Positions 1 through 12,262 are shown, counted from the first letter of the stretch. The stretch: DNA of 64,000 bases from Dipteris shenzhenensis (GCA_047967505.1 CM106538.1), one strand, 5' to 3'. Made by a program: numbers and translations. Notes: a model not told the origin generated them from the letters alone.

Positions 1-2153
1 GTACTTTAGCTATTATAATGGATGAAGGACTACCTCTTATAATTTTCAAGAGCCACAGAGGGCCACAACATGCTCCTCTAAACTAGCATTGTAATTTAGC
101 TACAAGGCATTTTGGTTACTTTCCTAATATTAAGCCTTCTAAGCACAATTGCATTAATTTCTGAAAACCCTCAGCATCAATCAATATTCGATTAGCCTTT
201 TTCAGCATTCAATCTAATCTTGACAGCCACCATTTTAGCAATCAATATGCCAAAGTTCTCATTAGTGAGAGGTTTGTTCACATGCATTGCAAAAGTTCCA
301 AATTTGTGCGTTAACATTTGATGATAAATGGGACATAAACAAATGAATTACACATGGACAACAGACAGTGACAAAGAACTCCAAAAGTGATAATCCATGG
401 CTCGATTGAGTGATTGGAATCATAGAGGATACAATCAACGAAGTGGCAGGAGGCTGTGAGGGGGAAGGGAGAGGCAGAGGGGGGGATGAAGAGGAGAGCA
501 AGGTAGCAAGTGAGGGGGAGGTGCAATGTCAAAATGAGAAAAATTTGAGCTTTGGAAGAGTCCATTGGAGACAACATGTGTAGGTAGAGGGTGGAGACAG
601 GGGGCAGGAAGAAGAATGGGCAGCCATGTCAAATATTTTTTGTTTGTCAAGAAATTTAATCCTATAAAGTGTGCTCGTCTCACCTCTAAAATCTATAACT
701 TACTCTAAAAGGGGTGTGCAGTGATGGTGATACACCAAAGTGGGTACACATAGATCTTCCAGGTCCCTTGCATGATACCGCTATACTTACACATTCGGAA
801 CCAAATTCTAGCGACTTAGAAGAAGAGGCGTTGTCGTGATGTATGTTAGTGTGTCTGAGTAATGTTGCAATTCAAGGGAAACTGCAAAATTGACATTGCA
901 ATTCACACATCTTTTTTGTCGTCAAATGAAATGTTGCAATTCGGTTAGAATTCCATTTAATATTTAAGTTGCAATTGTTCTAAAATGCAATTCTTGTTTG
1001 TAATATGCAATTCATTCCGAATCCTTTGACATGCACATCATGACATTGTAAATAGCAGGTGTTGAAGCGATGTGTGCTAGCCGTTGCCACTGATGAAGTT
1101 ATAAATATTTCCAAGGACACTTTGCTCAGGAAGATTAAACCCCATCAAAGTGTGTGGGAAAGAATCTGAAAGATTTATAATTTCAAGAATGGCTAATTTG
1201 TCAAGGTGAATTTGCAGTTTCTCCTGAGAGTTTCTCAAACGGTTTGTAAAACAAAACCAAAGTGTATTTACATGCCAATTCACAATAACCAACCTTTCAC
1301 CATGTAACCAATCAGACTGTAACCATGCCAATTTACATTAACCAACATTACACCAAACATGACAATAGCTTGTCATAATATTATATAAGTTCAAAGTATA
1401 CTTGAGCTAGCCACATAGAATTTGGGCAAAGTATACATTTTCTGCCACATTCGATATGAGCAAAGTATAATGAGTGCTCATTTTGCAAAATTTATAGATA
1501 CATTTGAGGTGGCAAAAAAATACAAGGGATGCCCATTTTCCAAAAATTTAAAGATCCAAAAAGATAACATCTCATACTCCTACAAAGGTATGTCAACTGG
1601 GTGGTCCACAAGAACAATTGCATCGATAGCAATTGGCTAAGAGGACAGTGAACAGGCCACATACATAGCAACACCATAAGCACGAGGGTAGCCAAGATGG
1701 AGAGCAAGATTACCAACCTAGTTATGATGGGTGTGTGTTTGAAGAATATCAATTTGTAAAAATTCTATGATTAAAAATGCTCAACATTTAAGAATATCGC
1801 AACATTTAAATACAGCACTAAAAGTTCTATTTTATAAAACTTAACTAAAAAAAGACAGTCATTTGCAAATAAAAAATACAACATGGAAACTTATTATAAT
1901 TTCTCAAATCATCTCCAAAATCCATTAACAAAATTGATATACATCATTACAATATATGTCATTCAACCTATATGGGAACTATAATCTCCGCAACTAAGGA
2001 TCCGCTGAAAATTTTGTTCTAATGCCAAGAACTTCATACATTGATGGGCCTATGGAGCATTATAGGTTGGACATGCACTCCTAACCTTTAAAGTATTTAC
2101 AAGGCATTCTAGGTGAAATCGATGGTGACATGAGAGCACAAAGTAACTGGTTG
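1..2153. other. Flanking DNA, no gene recognised
   Basis: I see no supportable gene. The minus strand is pyrimidine-rich around 430-620, which produces proline/serine/leucine-rich open frames that look like composition artefacts. The octamer TGCAATTC or close variants recur about six times between 865 and 1,015, which may be remnants of subterminal repeats of an old transposon. Confidence 0.5.
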
Positions 2154-2997
2154 TCATATTGAAATGGTCTTGGCATTTGGACATATAGGTCCATCCTCCA
2201 CAAAAGTAATACGAGTCAGAATAGTAGAGGGTTTTTTGATAGCCATGCCCACAAAATTAGGATCCAAGTTATGAACATGGTCTCCATCTTCATTATGTTG
2301 TAGTGCGGCCTGTGCATTGCATGCTTGTTGACAATATGCAATGGAGATGTGGCATTGCTCCTCATATGCATTTTCTATGTCTTGCCTGTGTTTGAACTGT
2401 TGGAGAAATGCATTCATGCAATTGAATTTAGCAAGGAGCCACTTGTTCTCATTCATTACCCATGGATATTCAAACATGGCATCACACACTATCACGTTTG
2501 GAAATGTTAGATCTTCCCTTGCTACACTTTCTAGTGCTGGTTATGGTCCCTCTACACCATCACCACTCTCTACACCTTCATCTTGTGCGGCTTCACACAC
2601 ATACATTATCTATGATATAACAACTATGTGCACATATGGAATGAATTGGCATGTACTTCACTCACCTGAAGCCGAGCTTCCCACATTAGTGACAAGTGAT
2701 GATGCAACCAGGGGAATAGCGATGGCAGCATGGCTGTTCTTGGCTGTGATGATCGTTTGCTGCATGTCCGAGGAGAGGAGCCAAAGTTACAAGCACATTG
2801 AGCACGAACCTTGCATATAACATCTTTGCAAAGTAGAGTGGCATGGCTTTGCTATGAGGTTTCTCTGCTTTGATCATGCAATGAATATAATATGCATTCT
2901 CCCTCTTAGCTTGGTGGTGATAGTTTTTAATGGGCCGCCATCCATGTGAGGCATCATTGCAATCCCACACATTTGCTAAATCATCGTTTGAGACCAC
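2154..2997 (-). pseudogene. Unassigned coding remnant (two ORFs)
   Basis: Two minus-strand open frames, 2,686-2,997 (103 codons) and 2,154-2,495 (113 codons), have balanced protein-like composition. The upstream one contains a WDCNDASHGWRPIKNYH stretch. The downstream one contains NENKWLLAKFNCMNAF and ends in a Pro/Ile-rich tail. Similar reading continues in other frames to about 3,230, suggesting a frameshifted gene. I do not recognise the family; a transposon accessory protein is possible. The intervening 190 bases could be an intron or decayed coding sequence. Confidence 0.3.
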
Positions 2998-3549
2998 TGT
3001 GTTGATGCGGTCTTACTTCCAACCATTTAGATCATGAAAGACACTTGCATTAGCAATTGTGAGAGCCTCATCTTCCTTGTTAGCAGGAGGGTAGGAGCAT
3101 CAACCACATCCATTATATGTTTCATTGCTATCTTTGCCCTCATGTTTTAGTCCTGGGACTTGTATGTAGCTTGTGTTGACCTTGCAATGAGGATGCCATG
3201 GCGAGTGAGAGAGTAAGTGAAGATATAATAACCATGCCAATACAAAATGAACCACATGTTGTTGAAAGATTCAAATGTAACATACTTATTCAAATAACAA
3301 GATGTGAGAATTTATCCATCTATTTTAATTGTGGATTGCTCATGATCAATTAAATTGAACAAATAAAACAAGCAAACTCTTGCAAACTATTACAATTGAG
3401 TTGAAGATACATGTTACAGGAACATTTTCAAATCCATATGTACAATCCAAGGACATTACAAATTTGGCAATCAAAATTGTGGTCATATGGGTCAAGCTCA
3501 AAAAAGATGCAGCCAATGTTCAACAACATGTCTTCATTTCCTCGATGGG

Positions 3550-5040
3550 TCACATTGCTACATCCTCATTTACATTAAAACTATGCATTTTTGTCAAAAT
3601 TGCTTCCATGGTAGCTCTCTCCTTTGGATCAATCCTACATAGCGAGTTCCCACAATCAACCAAGAGTTTGATTGCAATCTCTCCTTCCACCGAGTTGTCA
3701 CCGAGAGCTTCTTCGACATCTATGAGAAAGTTGGAAATTTCTCTAAAAAACCAACCAATAGCAAAACAATCTAACTTTGGTGCCCATGTGCCCATGAAAT
3801 TTGTACGTGTATTTGTACTGGCATACAATTTTGATGGCACTAACCATGGAAATGCCTTTGGAGGATCATAAGCCAGGTCTTGCAAATACCTGCTTTCGAT
3901 CTAATGGAGGCTTCTTCCCCAATCAATAATCCCTCCTCGGATACTCTATGAAGTCCAACCTCAGTCCAACATGTAGTTGGCTGCTTGTAGATTGGTGTGT
4001 GCATATATTTCTTCATGGAATACTCTCAAACCACTAGCAATAGCAGCAGTAATGGACAAAGCATGTCGACAAAATAGCATTCTTCATGGAATACTCTATG
4101 AAGTCCAACCTCAGTCCAACATGTAGTTGGCTGCTTGTAGATTGGTGTGTGCATATATTTCTTCATGGAATACTCTCAAACCACTGGCAATAGCAGCAGT
4201 AATGGACAAAGCATGTCGACAAAATAACATTGCTTGTAACTTGGTCAGAGGAGAGTTCCAGTCAAAGCGAGGTTCTTCTCTTAGATGTGCAGTCCATCTC
4301 TCCACGACGTTGTGGGAGACACATTAGCATATCATTCACACTTCCACCATTGAAAAATGGATGGACGACCCAAAGCTTTTGGGTGTGTGAGTATCCCAAT
4401 ACCCGATAGATAGCTCTATGGACCATTGTCATCGCCAGCTCATTCTTTAGTGCTAGATGAGCATGGGAATCGCCTCTATTACTCCTCTTGCTAGCATACC
4501 ACGATGTTTGCCTAAGACATGGGACACCCACAACCTATATTCGGAATATGTTCCCTTCTCCTCCCTTGCCCACCGGCTCATGCAAGGCTGGCGCTTGCAA
4601 TGGAAAGCGCATTGCGTGGGAGCACGTCATCAAATTTTGTACATAGTTCTATCTATGCTCTACCTTCAACTTGGGCTGGCCCACTAGCCATCTTGGTCAT
4701 ATGAACAAGGGCACTGGCTATTGCCTTTTGGACAGCCCCTTTCTCCTTCATGTCTTTTCTTCGAGTAGACATCTCTGACACCTTCCATTCAAATGTCCAG
4801 AGTGCAAGATTCTCTTTTGACAGGCAAGGCAGCAATGTTCATCTTTGCATATATTTCCCATTGACCTATGGATCTCCCAACACTCGAGGGGAATATTGAT
4901 CAACTATCAATTTAACCTCCTACCATGACATTTGGCCACGTCTGAGCCAACTGATGTATAGAAGGTCAAATACTTGGGTTGGCATTTGATCACGTAAATA
5001 TTTTGAGGTCACATAGGCCCAAATTTCATCGTCACTCAAT
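3550..5040 (-). pseudogene. Decayed receptor-like kinase-type gene
   Basis: Pieces of a plant receptor-like/Pelle-type kinase domain lie in order on the minus strand. The 4,262-4,531 frame resembles subdomains III-V (ALKNELAMTMVHRAIYRVLG, then a FFNGGSVNDML hinge-like segment). The 4,111-4,305 frame resembles subdomain VI (GLRVFHEEIYAHTNLQAAN). The 3,550-3,885 frame resembles subdomains VIII-XI (GTWAPKLDCFAIGWFFREI, then DPKERATMEAIL). The catalytic-loop HRD is replaced by HTN, so the product would lack the catalytic Asp and be a pseudokinase even if expressed. Frames change between segments, and a 150-bp tandem duplication covers the catalytic-loop region. An upstream segment (about 4,850-5,040, with DEIWAYVTSKYLRDQMP) may be its N-terminal part. 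Assignment rests on motif order only. Confidence 0.55.
3941..4230. repeat. 150-bp tandem duplication
   Basis: The sequence starting ATACTCTATGAAGTCCAACC at 3,941 recurs at 4,091 with only a few differences, so two copies lie head to tail with a period of 150 bp. A 150-bp unit keeps frame and repeats the part of the kinase remnant encoding its catalytic-loop region. Confidence 0.9.
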
Positions 5041-6632
5041 CCTATTAAGTGTTCGATCGTTAAGATACGAACGAACAAGCATCAGAAACTCAATCTTCAA
5101 CTGCTCTTATGTTGCCATCAAGGATGGATGTGTAGTGATCTAGCACATGCAACAATAATTTTGTAAGCGCTTAAGCTAATTCAAATCAAAGAAGACCTGA
5201 ATTTCACATGCAAATTTGCAATGCTAATGTAAATTAGACCACTCACAAGCGACATGCAACACAATTCACAAGTTGCCATCCTTAGAATAATAAACTACTA
5301 AATACGTTTTGTTTTCTAAGTCAATGGAATATTATGTCAAGTAATTCATAGCTCACGACATAATCTACTACTATTGCAACTAACTACGTAATCCGCTATT
5401 ATAGAGTGAATTTCATAGAGTCACTATCGAATGTCAACCTATCAGCAGCTGGTGTGGAGGCTCGAACAAGAAACATATAATAGTATCATATTTAACCAAG
5501 ATGATCTAGATTAGCTTTGCCAATCACACATTGGTTGGGAAGGGTCGTTATCGGGATGAACCGACCATCAAAAGTGGGCCATCATCTGAATAAAACCCAA
5601 CTCTACCAACAACTATGCATATAAATAATACATAAATAGATATGATATACAAGAAGATCAAAGCGGGAGGAATCAATTGGCTCAATTGACTAACACCAAA
5701 GCCTAAAGAAAAAAGCTCACCCAAAGACGAAACGAATAGACAAGTGAAAGAAAGCGACAGCTCCAGGCATGGTAGTGGCCTGGGCGGGGTCTTTTTATAA
5801 GATTTTGCAAAGACACCACACGGTACCTCCCCCAACCGTGCGATGTGTCAATGGCCATGATTGCATATCATTTCAAATCGGATGGTCCACAATGACACGT
5901 CTTGATATGACAAACACAATGCAGTATGGGTGTGTCACCAAGCAGTGTTTCCCGGAACCCTAAACAAAACCACGAGGTATGGCTGTGGGACCATGCGGGG
6001 TATCTCCTATCGCATGGTATGGATGTATACTATGCGGTGCCTAAAGGCACATACCACATTGTATTTTGACAAACTGCACAATATGTTCTCGATCGACAGT
6101 TGATGTAAATAAATGCATTTTTTGGCATTTAGGATGTTAGGTCGGGTTTTTAAATTGAAATGTATGTATTTTATTTTTTAAAAACGTACTTTTTAAATCC
6201 CTGCTTTAATTATATCCAAATTTTTTTATGTAGACTTAAAATTTATAAACCAAAACGTAGTTATATCCTCATATAAATGTACTTTTGTCTAGGACAAGAG
6301 AATCTCTACAAACATCTCTAGAAGAGCACCCATATTCAAATATATAAGCACCACTACTGCAAAATTGTTATATTTTCTTGACATTTTTTGGGCTCTCATT
6401 TCAAGCATTTTCTTGGGAATTATAGCATCCTTGCAAGGCCTATACTATTTGCAAGTGAAAGTTTTCCATTCATATCTATGTAGACGTGATAACTAAAAGT
6501 TATGACTAACCAACATTAATAATTAAGCATATATATTTTAATATATCTAAATAAAATACATATAGGTGATAGTAAATACAAACAAATATATACATCATGA
6601 TAAAACATTATTAGAATATTTAATATAATAAA
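5041..6632. other. Flanking DNA, no gene recognised
   Basis: No supportable gene. The last 600 bases are AT-rich and lead up to the left end of CACTA element A; the three bases next to that end (6,630-6,632) are AAA, matching the three after its right end. Confidence 0.5.
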
Positions 6633-6762
6633 CACTACAAGGCATAGGCCCTTTTTCGATGAAAATACTGACGCTTTTTACATTAACTTTTTTTTATAAA
6701 AGGGCGCAAATGTTGTTATTAAAGTCATTAAAAGCATCTGAAAAGAACTGTCGTTATAAACC

Positions 6763-6857
6763 GTCGCTATATAGCGATGTTGATAAACATCGCTATATAG
6801 CGACACTGATAATCGTCACTATATAGCGACAGTAGTAAACGTCGCTATATAGCGACG
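6763..6857. repeat. Left subterminal palindrome cluster of CACTA A
   Basis: Four copies of GTCGCTATATAGCGAC or one-to-two-base variants start at 6,763, 6,789, 6,815 and 6,841, an exact 26-bp pitch. In En/Spm elements such subterminal repeats bind TNPA. The binding role here is inferred. Confidence 0.85.
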
Positions 6858-6870
6858 ATTAAGAGAACTT

Positions 6871-6942
6871 AAAAAAAAGCATTAGTGGGGCTAAACAGGG
6901 CCATAGCAAGCCCTGTTTTGCCCCACTACTGCTTTTTTTTTT
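6871..6942. repeat. Near-perfect hairpin in the CACTA A left end
   Basis: Two arms of about 32 bases flank a 7-base loop. Each arm reads from an A-run through GCAGTAGTGGGGC-like sequence to CAGGGC, and the arms differ at about three positions. A G+C-rich core sits between A and T runs. Confidence 0.75.
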
Positions 6943-7176
6943 GTAATTAGAAAAAAAAGGATTTTATAATAAAAATTTTCCTTGCAAAAAGGGTGATACA
7001 AAATCGCTCAAATGAAATGATCGAGCAACAAAAGCATATACATGTTGAACATATATAACATTTTTTGTTACAAAATTACCCTTTCGAAAGGGTGATACAA
7101 AATCGCTCAAACGAGTGGATATACAAAATGACATACATGGCGAAGAAAATGCAAACTGCTACTACTACTACTACTA

Positions 7177-8630
7177 CTACTCATTCGAATCATCATCATC
7201 GTCCTCGTCTTGTTGGCCTGATCCTTGGTCCTCGTGAGCTACGCCTTCTCCCTAATCCTTGTCATGTGCGTCTGATCCCTGGCCTTGGTGATTGTGATGG
7301 GACGCTTGAGCTTTGACCCTAAGAGTGAACCATATAAATTGAAAATTAGATTGGAACTTAAAGAATAAAACAATTTAAAAAGTGAGATTACAAGTAGGAG
7401 TAGACTTATACCGTGCGAGCAGTCACCTCAGCCCAATCAACCGTCGCTCCCATTGCCTCTTGCTCAATAAACCATGGCTTTGTTCCTATGCGAAATGCAC
7501 GTCATGTCTCTGCTTGGTGTGGATCCAATTTACGAGAGTTAGAGTTAGCTAAAGTGCATGTAATACGTAGTAAAACAAATAGAACAATACATTAAATGAG
7601 AAGAAGTAGACTTACCACGGTTGCCTCGAATGCCAACCGTCCGCCTGCACCAATGTGCGAAGTACCTACGATGTCCAGGCATCTCTTCGCAGCCCTCCTC
7701 TGGCCCTTGAACATTTCGGGATGGTCCCTATTCTGCTTCTTGAAGAACTTCCAATCAGCTTTGTCTGCCCAGCTAGTTTTAGCCAACCCCTTTGTGATGG
7801 AAGTACGCAAGGTTGATCTACGATGCTTCAACACCAAACCCATGCGCTCTCGCATATAAAACTCCCAATTTGGTGGGTTAGGGTATTTTTGTTTTAATTC
7901 ATTGATGACCGCCTGCTTCTTTTGGACATCTTAATACTGCCAATCGGTAGCTATCTTCTATTATCTCTTCGGTAGCCGTGATTTTATAGGAGAGATCCTC
8001 TGATGAGTAAGAGGACTGATGATAGCAGAGTCAGAAGGAGTGGAAGCTGTGCGAGCGCTTTTGGAGCGAGGAGTAGTAGTGGGAGTAGGAGAGGGCAAAG
8101 GACCTGACTAATACTCTGTCTCCGGGCCAAGTGGAGACCTGTAGGGATGTGAGTCTGCTGACTCGTCTACATCTCCCGAGTCAGCACAACATAAGCTGCC
8201 CATCCTACTCTTCCTTAGCTTATGAGAGGCACGCCCAAGTGATGACCCTCGGTCGAAGGGGCATGAGGGGATGATTGGGCTATACATCTAGCTGTCGGTG
8301 TAGGGGAGGGAATTGCTGAGGTCCTTTGAGATAGCAGAGAGAAGAATCTTGCTGCCTCCTCATCGCTCATCTATGCTACAAACTTGTCGAGTCTCCTGAC
8401 AAAGCCATGCGCGGCTAGCAAAGGAGTTCCCTGAGGGGTAGTCACAGTGCTATGTCTGAGAGGAGTCGGACCAGGGGTAGTCGCAGTGCTAGGTCCGAGA
8501 GGATTCGGACCAGGGGTAGTCCCCTCAGGTGTTGCCTGAGAGGAATCAAAGTCCTCTAGAGCATATAGATCCTGATGTCTCCTCTTGCGAGGCTGTCCGT
8601 ACTCGTCGGACGTGCGACATGATCCCATGT
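7177..8630 (-). pseudogene. TNPA-like protein of CACTA A (3' exons)
   Basis: Three exons fit splice signals: 7,616-8,630, 7,412-7,548 and 7,177-7,318, each followed by a GT donor and preceded by an AG acceptor on the minus strand. The first encodes a Ser/Thr/Pro-rich region and then a block with YPNPPN and GTSHIGAGGRLAFEA, matching YPTPPN and GSAHFGAGGVESWEA in elements B and C. This is the Transposase_24 (Ptta/En/Spm) type region. The second encodes a DPHQAET...GTKPWFIEQEAMG segment, and the third a Gln/Gly-rich then acidic tail ending DDDDSNE. A small upstream exon (31,223-31,260) probably belongs to the same gene across a very long intron. Stops interrupt exons (TGA after QAET, TAG in the tail), so this copy is dead. 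By analogy its product would bind the subterminal palindromes. Confidence 0.65.
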
Positions 8631-8689
8631 CTAACATAGACACAAACATGAAAACAAAAAAGAAAAACAAACATAAGCATAGGCATAGG

Positions 8690-10176
8690 CATAGGCATAG
8701 GCAAAGGAAAAGAGGAAGAAGAGGGAAAGAAAAAGAGATTGGAAGAGGGGAAAGAGAGAAGAAGAGGGAAAGGAAAGAAGGAAAGAAGAGAGAAGAAGAG
8801 GGAAAGAAGAGGGAAAGAAGAGGAGAGAAGAGGGAAAAGAGGAAGTGGAGGAGAAGAGGAAGAAGAGGGAAATGAAAGAGGGAAAGAAGAGGAAGAAAAG
8901 GGAAAGAAGAGGAAGAAGAAAAGAGGAAGAAGAGGAAAAGATGAGGAAAAAGAGGAGAAGAGGAGGGAAAAGACGAGGGAATTAAAAGAGGAAAAGAGGA
9001 GGAAAAGAGGGGGGAAAAGAGGAGAAGAGAGACGAAGAGGGAAAGGAAAGAGAGATTGGAAAATGGGAAAGAGGGAAAGAAAGAGAGAAGAAGAGGGAAA
9101 GAGAGAAGAGGAGGGGGAAAGAGATTGAAAGAGGGAAGGAGAAGGAAAGGAGGGAAAGAAGAGGGAAAGGAAAGAGGGAAAAAGAGACATATGCTCATGC
9201 TTATGCTTATGCATGAGCATATGTCTCCTTCTCTTATGCTCATGCATAAGCATAAGCATGAGCATATGCTTATGCTTATGCATAAGAGGAGTCTTATGCA
9301 TAAGCATAAGCATAAGAGAAGGAGACATATGCTCACGCTTATGCTTATGCATGAGCATGAAAGAGGGAAAAGATGGGGGAAAAGAGGAGAAGAGAGAAGA
9401 AGAGGGAAAGCAAAGAGAGATTGGAAAAGGGGAAAGAGGGAAAGAAAGAGAGAAGAAGAGGGAAAGAGAGAAGAAGAGGGGGAAAGAGATTGAAAGAGAA
9501 AAGGAGTAGGAGAAGGAGAAGGAAAGGAGGGAAAGAAGAGGGGAAAGAGAGAAGAAGATGGGGAAGAGGGGGGAAAGGGGAAAGAGGAAAGAGGAAAAAA
9601 GAGACTTCTCTCTTATGCTCATGCTTAAGCATAAGCATGAGCATATGTCTCCTTCTCTTATGCTCATGCTTATGCTTATGCATAAGAGGAGTCTTATGCA
9701 TAAGCATAAGCATAAGAGAAGGAGACATATGCTCATGCTTATGCTTATGCATGAGCATAAGAGAAGGGGGAAAGAGAGAAGAAGAGGGAAAGGAAAGAGA
9801 GATTGGAAAAGGGGAAAGAGGGAAATAAAGAGAGAAGAAGAGGGAAAGTAAAGAGGGAGAAAGAGACATATGCTCATGCTTATGCATGAGCATATGTCTA
9901 CTTCTCTTATGCTCATGCTTAAGCATAAGCATGAGCATACGTCTCCTTCTCTTATGCTCATGCTTATGCTTATGCATAAGAGGAGTCTTATGCATAAGCA
10001 TAAGAGACGGAGACATATGCTCATGCTTATGCTTATGCATGAGCATAAGAACATGAGCATGAAAGAGGGAAAAGAGGGGGGAAAAGAGGAGAAGAGAGAA
10101 GAAGAGGAAAAGGAAAGAGAGATTGGAAAAGGGGAAAGAGGGAAAGAAAGAGAGAAGAAGAGGGAAAGTAAAGAGG
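8690..10176. repeat. GA-tract/palindrome array, left part
   Basis: Modules of about 315-390 bp alternate a purine tract (GGGAAAGAGGGAAAGAAAG type) with a segment built from CATAAG and CTTATG hexamers, including arms such as GACATATGCTCATGC facing GCATGAGCATATGTC. A diagnostic GATTGGAAAAGGGGAAAG phrase recurs near 8,737, 9,055, 9,419, 9,806 and 10,120. The array lies in the TNPA intron of CACTA A. Open frames across it encode only Leu/Ser/Cys/His repeats and are not genes. Confidence 0.9.
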
Positions 10177-10202
10177 AACACCTATTTCATTAATTTTGGA
10201 CT
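10177..10202 (+). repeat. Left terminal inverted repeat of the 19.8-kb element
   Basis: 26 bp starting AACACCTATTTCATTA. It matches the reverse complement of 29,972-29,997 at 25 of 26 positions; position 16 is A here and G in the other repeat. Confidence 0.9.
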
Positions 10203-10297
10203 CGTGCACTATCCAAATTCATTTTGTGAGATAATTTTGGATAAAACATTAAAAAAAAAGAGGCTCTTATAAAACAAAACATTGAGTCAAAAAGGAA

Positions 10298-10485
10298 GAT
10301 TTAAAAAAATCAAATTAGAAAAAATGACGTGAGATGTTATAAAAACTAGAGAGTACATTAAAAATAGAGGACATCACATTGTTAAAAGAGACAAAAAGTA
10401 AGATTTTAAAAAATCAAAATAGAAAAAATGGCGTGACATGTTATTAAAACTAGAGTACATTTCAAAAAGAGCACATCACATTTGT
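10298..10485. repeat. Subterminal 104-bp duplication, left end
   Basis: A segment starting GATTTAAAAAAATCAAA at 10,298 recurs diverged at 10,402 (GATTTTAAAAAATCAAA), each followed by GAAAAAATGRCGTGAnATGTTAT and ACATCACATT phrases. It lies just inside the left inverted repeat. No gene is seen between 10,203 and 10,572. Confidence 0.7.
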
Positions 10486-10572
10486 ACAAGAAGTAGATCA
10501 TATAACTCAAAGCCATATGGTGTCAAAAAACACCTTAATACAGTCTCTCTTATCTTCTTAATCACCCAAAGT

Positions 10573-11025
10573 CTAGAAGATCTCATCATTGGTCTCTCTT
10601 ATCTTCTCAACAACCCAATCTTTCACTGCCTCCACAGCTGTATCCTCAACATAATTACATGCAAAGAAGAAATTTAAGCAATCACAAATTGTTTTTTTAT
10701 AATTTCTTTGAGAGGCTCTTATTGTTCTCTCAGCATCCGCATCAAATCGCCCATGACGAGAGCTGTGATAACGCAGGTTACTTAAGAAGTCTAAGAGATC
10801 TTGTCGTGCTTTTATCATACGTCTTAAAAGTCTTTCACTCTCTGCTATCTTGAGAGTCTCCTCCCTCTCTGCGTGCCTTTGTGCATCAAATTCCTCTCTC
10901 TCCATGTGTGTCAAAGGAGAACCTTGTCGAATTCTGGCCTCTCTCTATGCTCCTTGGTCAGCAATCCATTCTTTGAGATTGTTAATTCTGAACTCCACGT
11001 CTTCGACAATGCCAAGGACATCCAT
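10573..11025 (-). pseudogene. Small charged helical protein gene, one in-frame TAG
   Basis: A minus-strand frame opens with ATG at 11,025 (MDVLGIVEDVEFRINNLKEW), meets one TAG after ADQGA, and continues to 10,573, about 150 codons in all. The downstream part is rich in Glu, Arg and Lys with a heptad-like pattern (HAEREETLKIAESERLLRRM), suggesting a coiled coil, then a segment with DCLNFFFACNYVEDTAVEAV. The single TAG could derive from CAG. It is the last coding unit before the left end of the 19.8-kb element. I do not recognise the family. It may be a separate gene or the 3' part of the protease gene. Confidence 0.4.
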
Positions 11026-11040
11026 GGGTGGGGAGATGAT

Positions 11041-11712
11041 AAAGAAAGGGAGATGGACTATGATGCAAGAAAGAAGAGAGTGTCTGTGGAAGGACTAGGA
11101 TAGAAAGGGAGATGGACTATGATGCAAGAAAGAAGAGAGTGTCTGTGGAAGGACTAGGATGGAAGAATACAAGTTAATGAGAAGCACTAGGATGGATGAA
11201 AGAAGAGAGTGTTTGTGGAAGAACTAGGATAGAAGAATACAAGTTATCAGGATGGTTGAAAGAAGAGAGTGTTTGTGGAAGGACTAGGATAGAAGAATAC
11301 AAGTTACTCAGAAGGACTAGGATGTAAGAAATAAGAGAGTGTTTATGGAAGGACTAGGATGGAAGAATACAAGTGCACTAAGGCACGATGTGTTCACTAT
11401 GATAAGGATAAGGGTTGGAATAAAGTGAGAGGTGCGATGTGTTCACTATGATAAGGATAAAGGTTGGAATAAAGTGAGAGTGGTAATGCTCTACTTTAAG
11501 TGAGTGGAGATTGTCCAACTAAATAAAATTTTGCGAAGCATTGGGAATGCTGTACTTTAAGTGAGTGGAGCATTGGGAATTGATACTTGCGAGTGAAATA
11601 TATTACAAGTGAGAGAGAGAGAGAGCAATATGATAAGGATAAGGGTTGGAATAAAGTGAGTGAAGCATTGGGAATGCTCTACTTTAAGTAAGTGGAGACT
11701 GTCCAACTGAAT
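11041..11712. repeat. Short tandem repeats (60-70 bp type)
   Basis: The phrase GAAAGAAGAGAGTGTNTGTGG followed by AAGGACTAGGATRGAAG repeats about five times between 11,041 and 11,374. A second family (ACTATGATAAGGATAAGGGTTGG and ACTTTAAGTGAGTGGAG phrases) repeats irregularly to about 11,700. No gene is seen. Confidence 0.8.
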
Positions 11713-12262
11713 AAAATTCTCATCACACAAGGATTTATTTCCAAATAATCACATCATCACACATTCATATCATAAAATTGTGTGCATGAAGAAATATATT
11801 ACAAATATTACATCATCACATATTCATATCAAAATTCTCATCACAAAAGGATTTATTTCCAAATAATCATATCATCACACATTCATATCATAAAATTGTG
11901 TGCATGAAGAAATATATTACAAATATTACATCATCACATATTCATATCAAAATTCTCATCACACAAGGATTTATTTCCAAATAATCACATCATCACACAT
12001 TCATATCATAAAATTGTGTGCATGAAGAAATATATTACAAATATTACATCATCACATATTCATATCAAAATTCTCATCACACAAGGATTTATTTCCAAAT
12101 AATCACATCATCACACATTCATATCATAAAATTGTGTGCATGAAGAAATATATTACAAATATTACATCATCACATATTCATATCAAAATTCTCATCACAT
12201 AAGGATTTATTTCCAAATAATCACATCATCACACATTCATATCATAAAATTGTGTGCATGAA
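11713..12262. repeat. 118-bp tandem array
   Basis: Units starting AAAATTCTCATCACA begin at 11,713, 11,831, 11,949, 12,067 and 12,185, an exact 118-bp period, with about 4.6 nearly identical copies. Near-identity means recent expansion or gene-conversion-like homogenisation. Confidence 0.95.

Noticed and set aside
5548-5963. Hydrophobic minus-strand ORF and overlapping plus-strand ORF
   Set aside because: No family motif, no homologous copy in the window, and composition consistent with random AT-rich DNA.
6763-6857. Regularly spaced palindromic repeats resembling a CRISPR array
   Set aside because: The repeat is 16 bp with 10-bp spacers, sits at the end of a eukaryotic CACTA element, and recurs at its other end and centre; no cas genes.
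8371-10193. Long open frames on both strands (up to about 500 codons) rich in Leu/Ser/Phe/Cys or Lys/Glu/Arg
   Set aside because: They are translations of the GA tract and CATAAG/CTTATG palindromes, appear in several frames at once, and have no protein-like composition.
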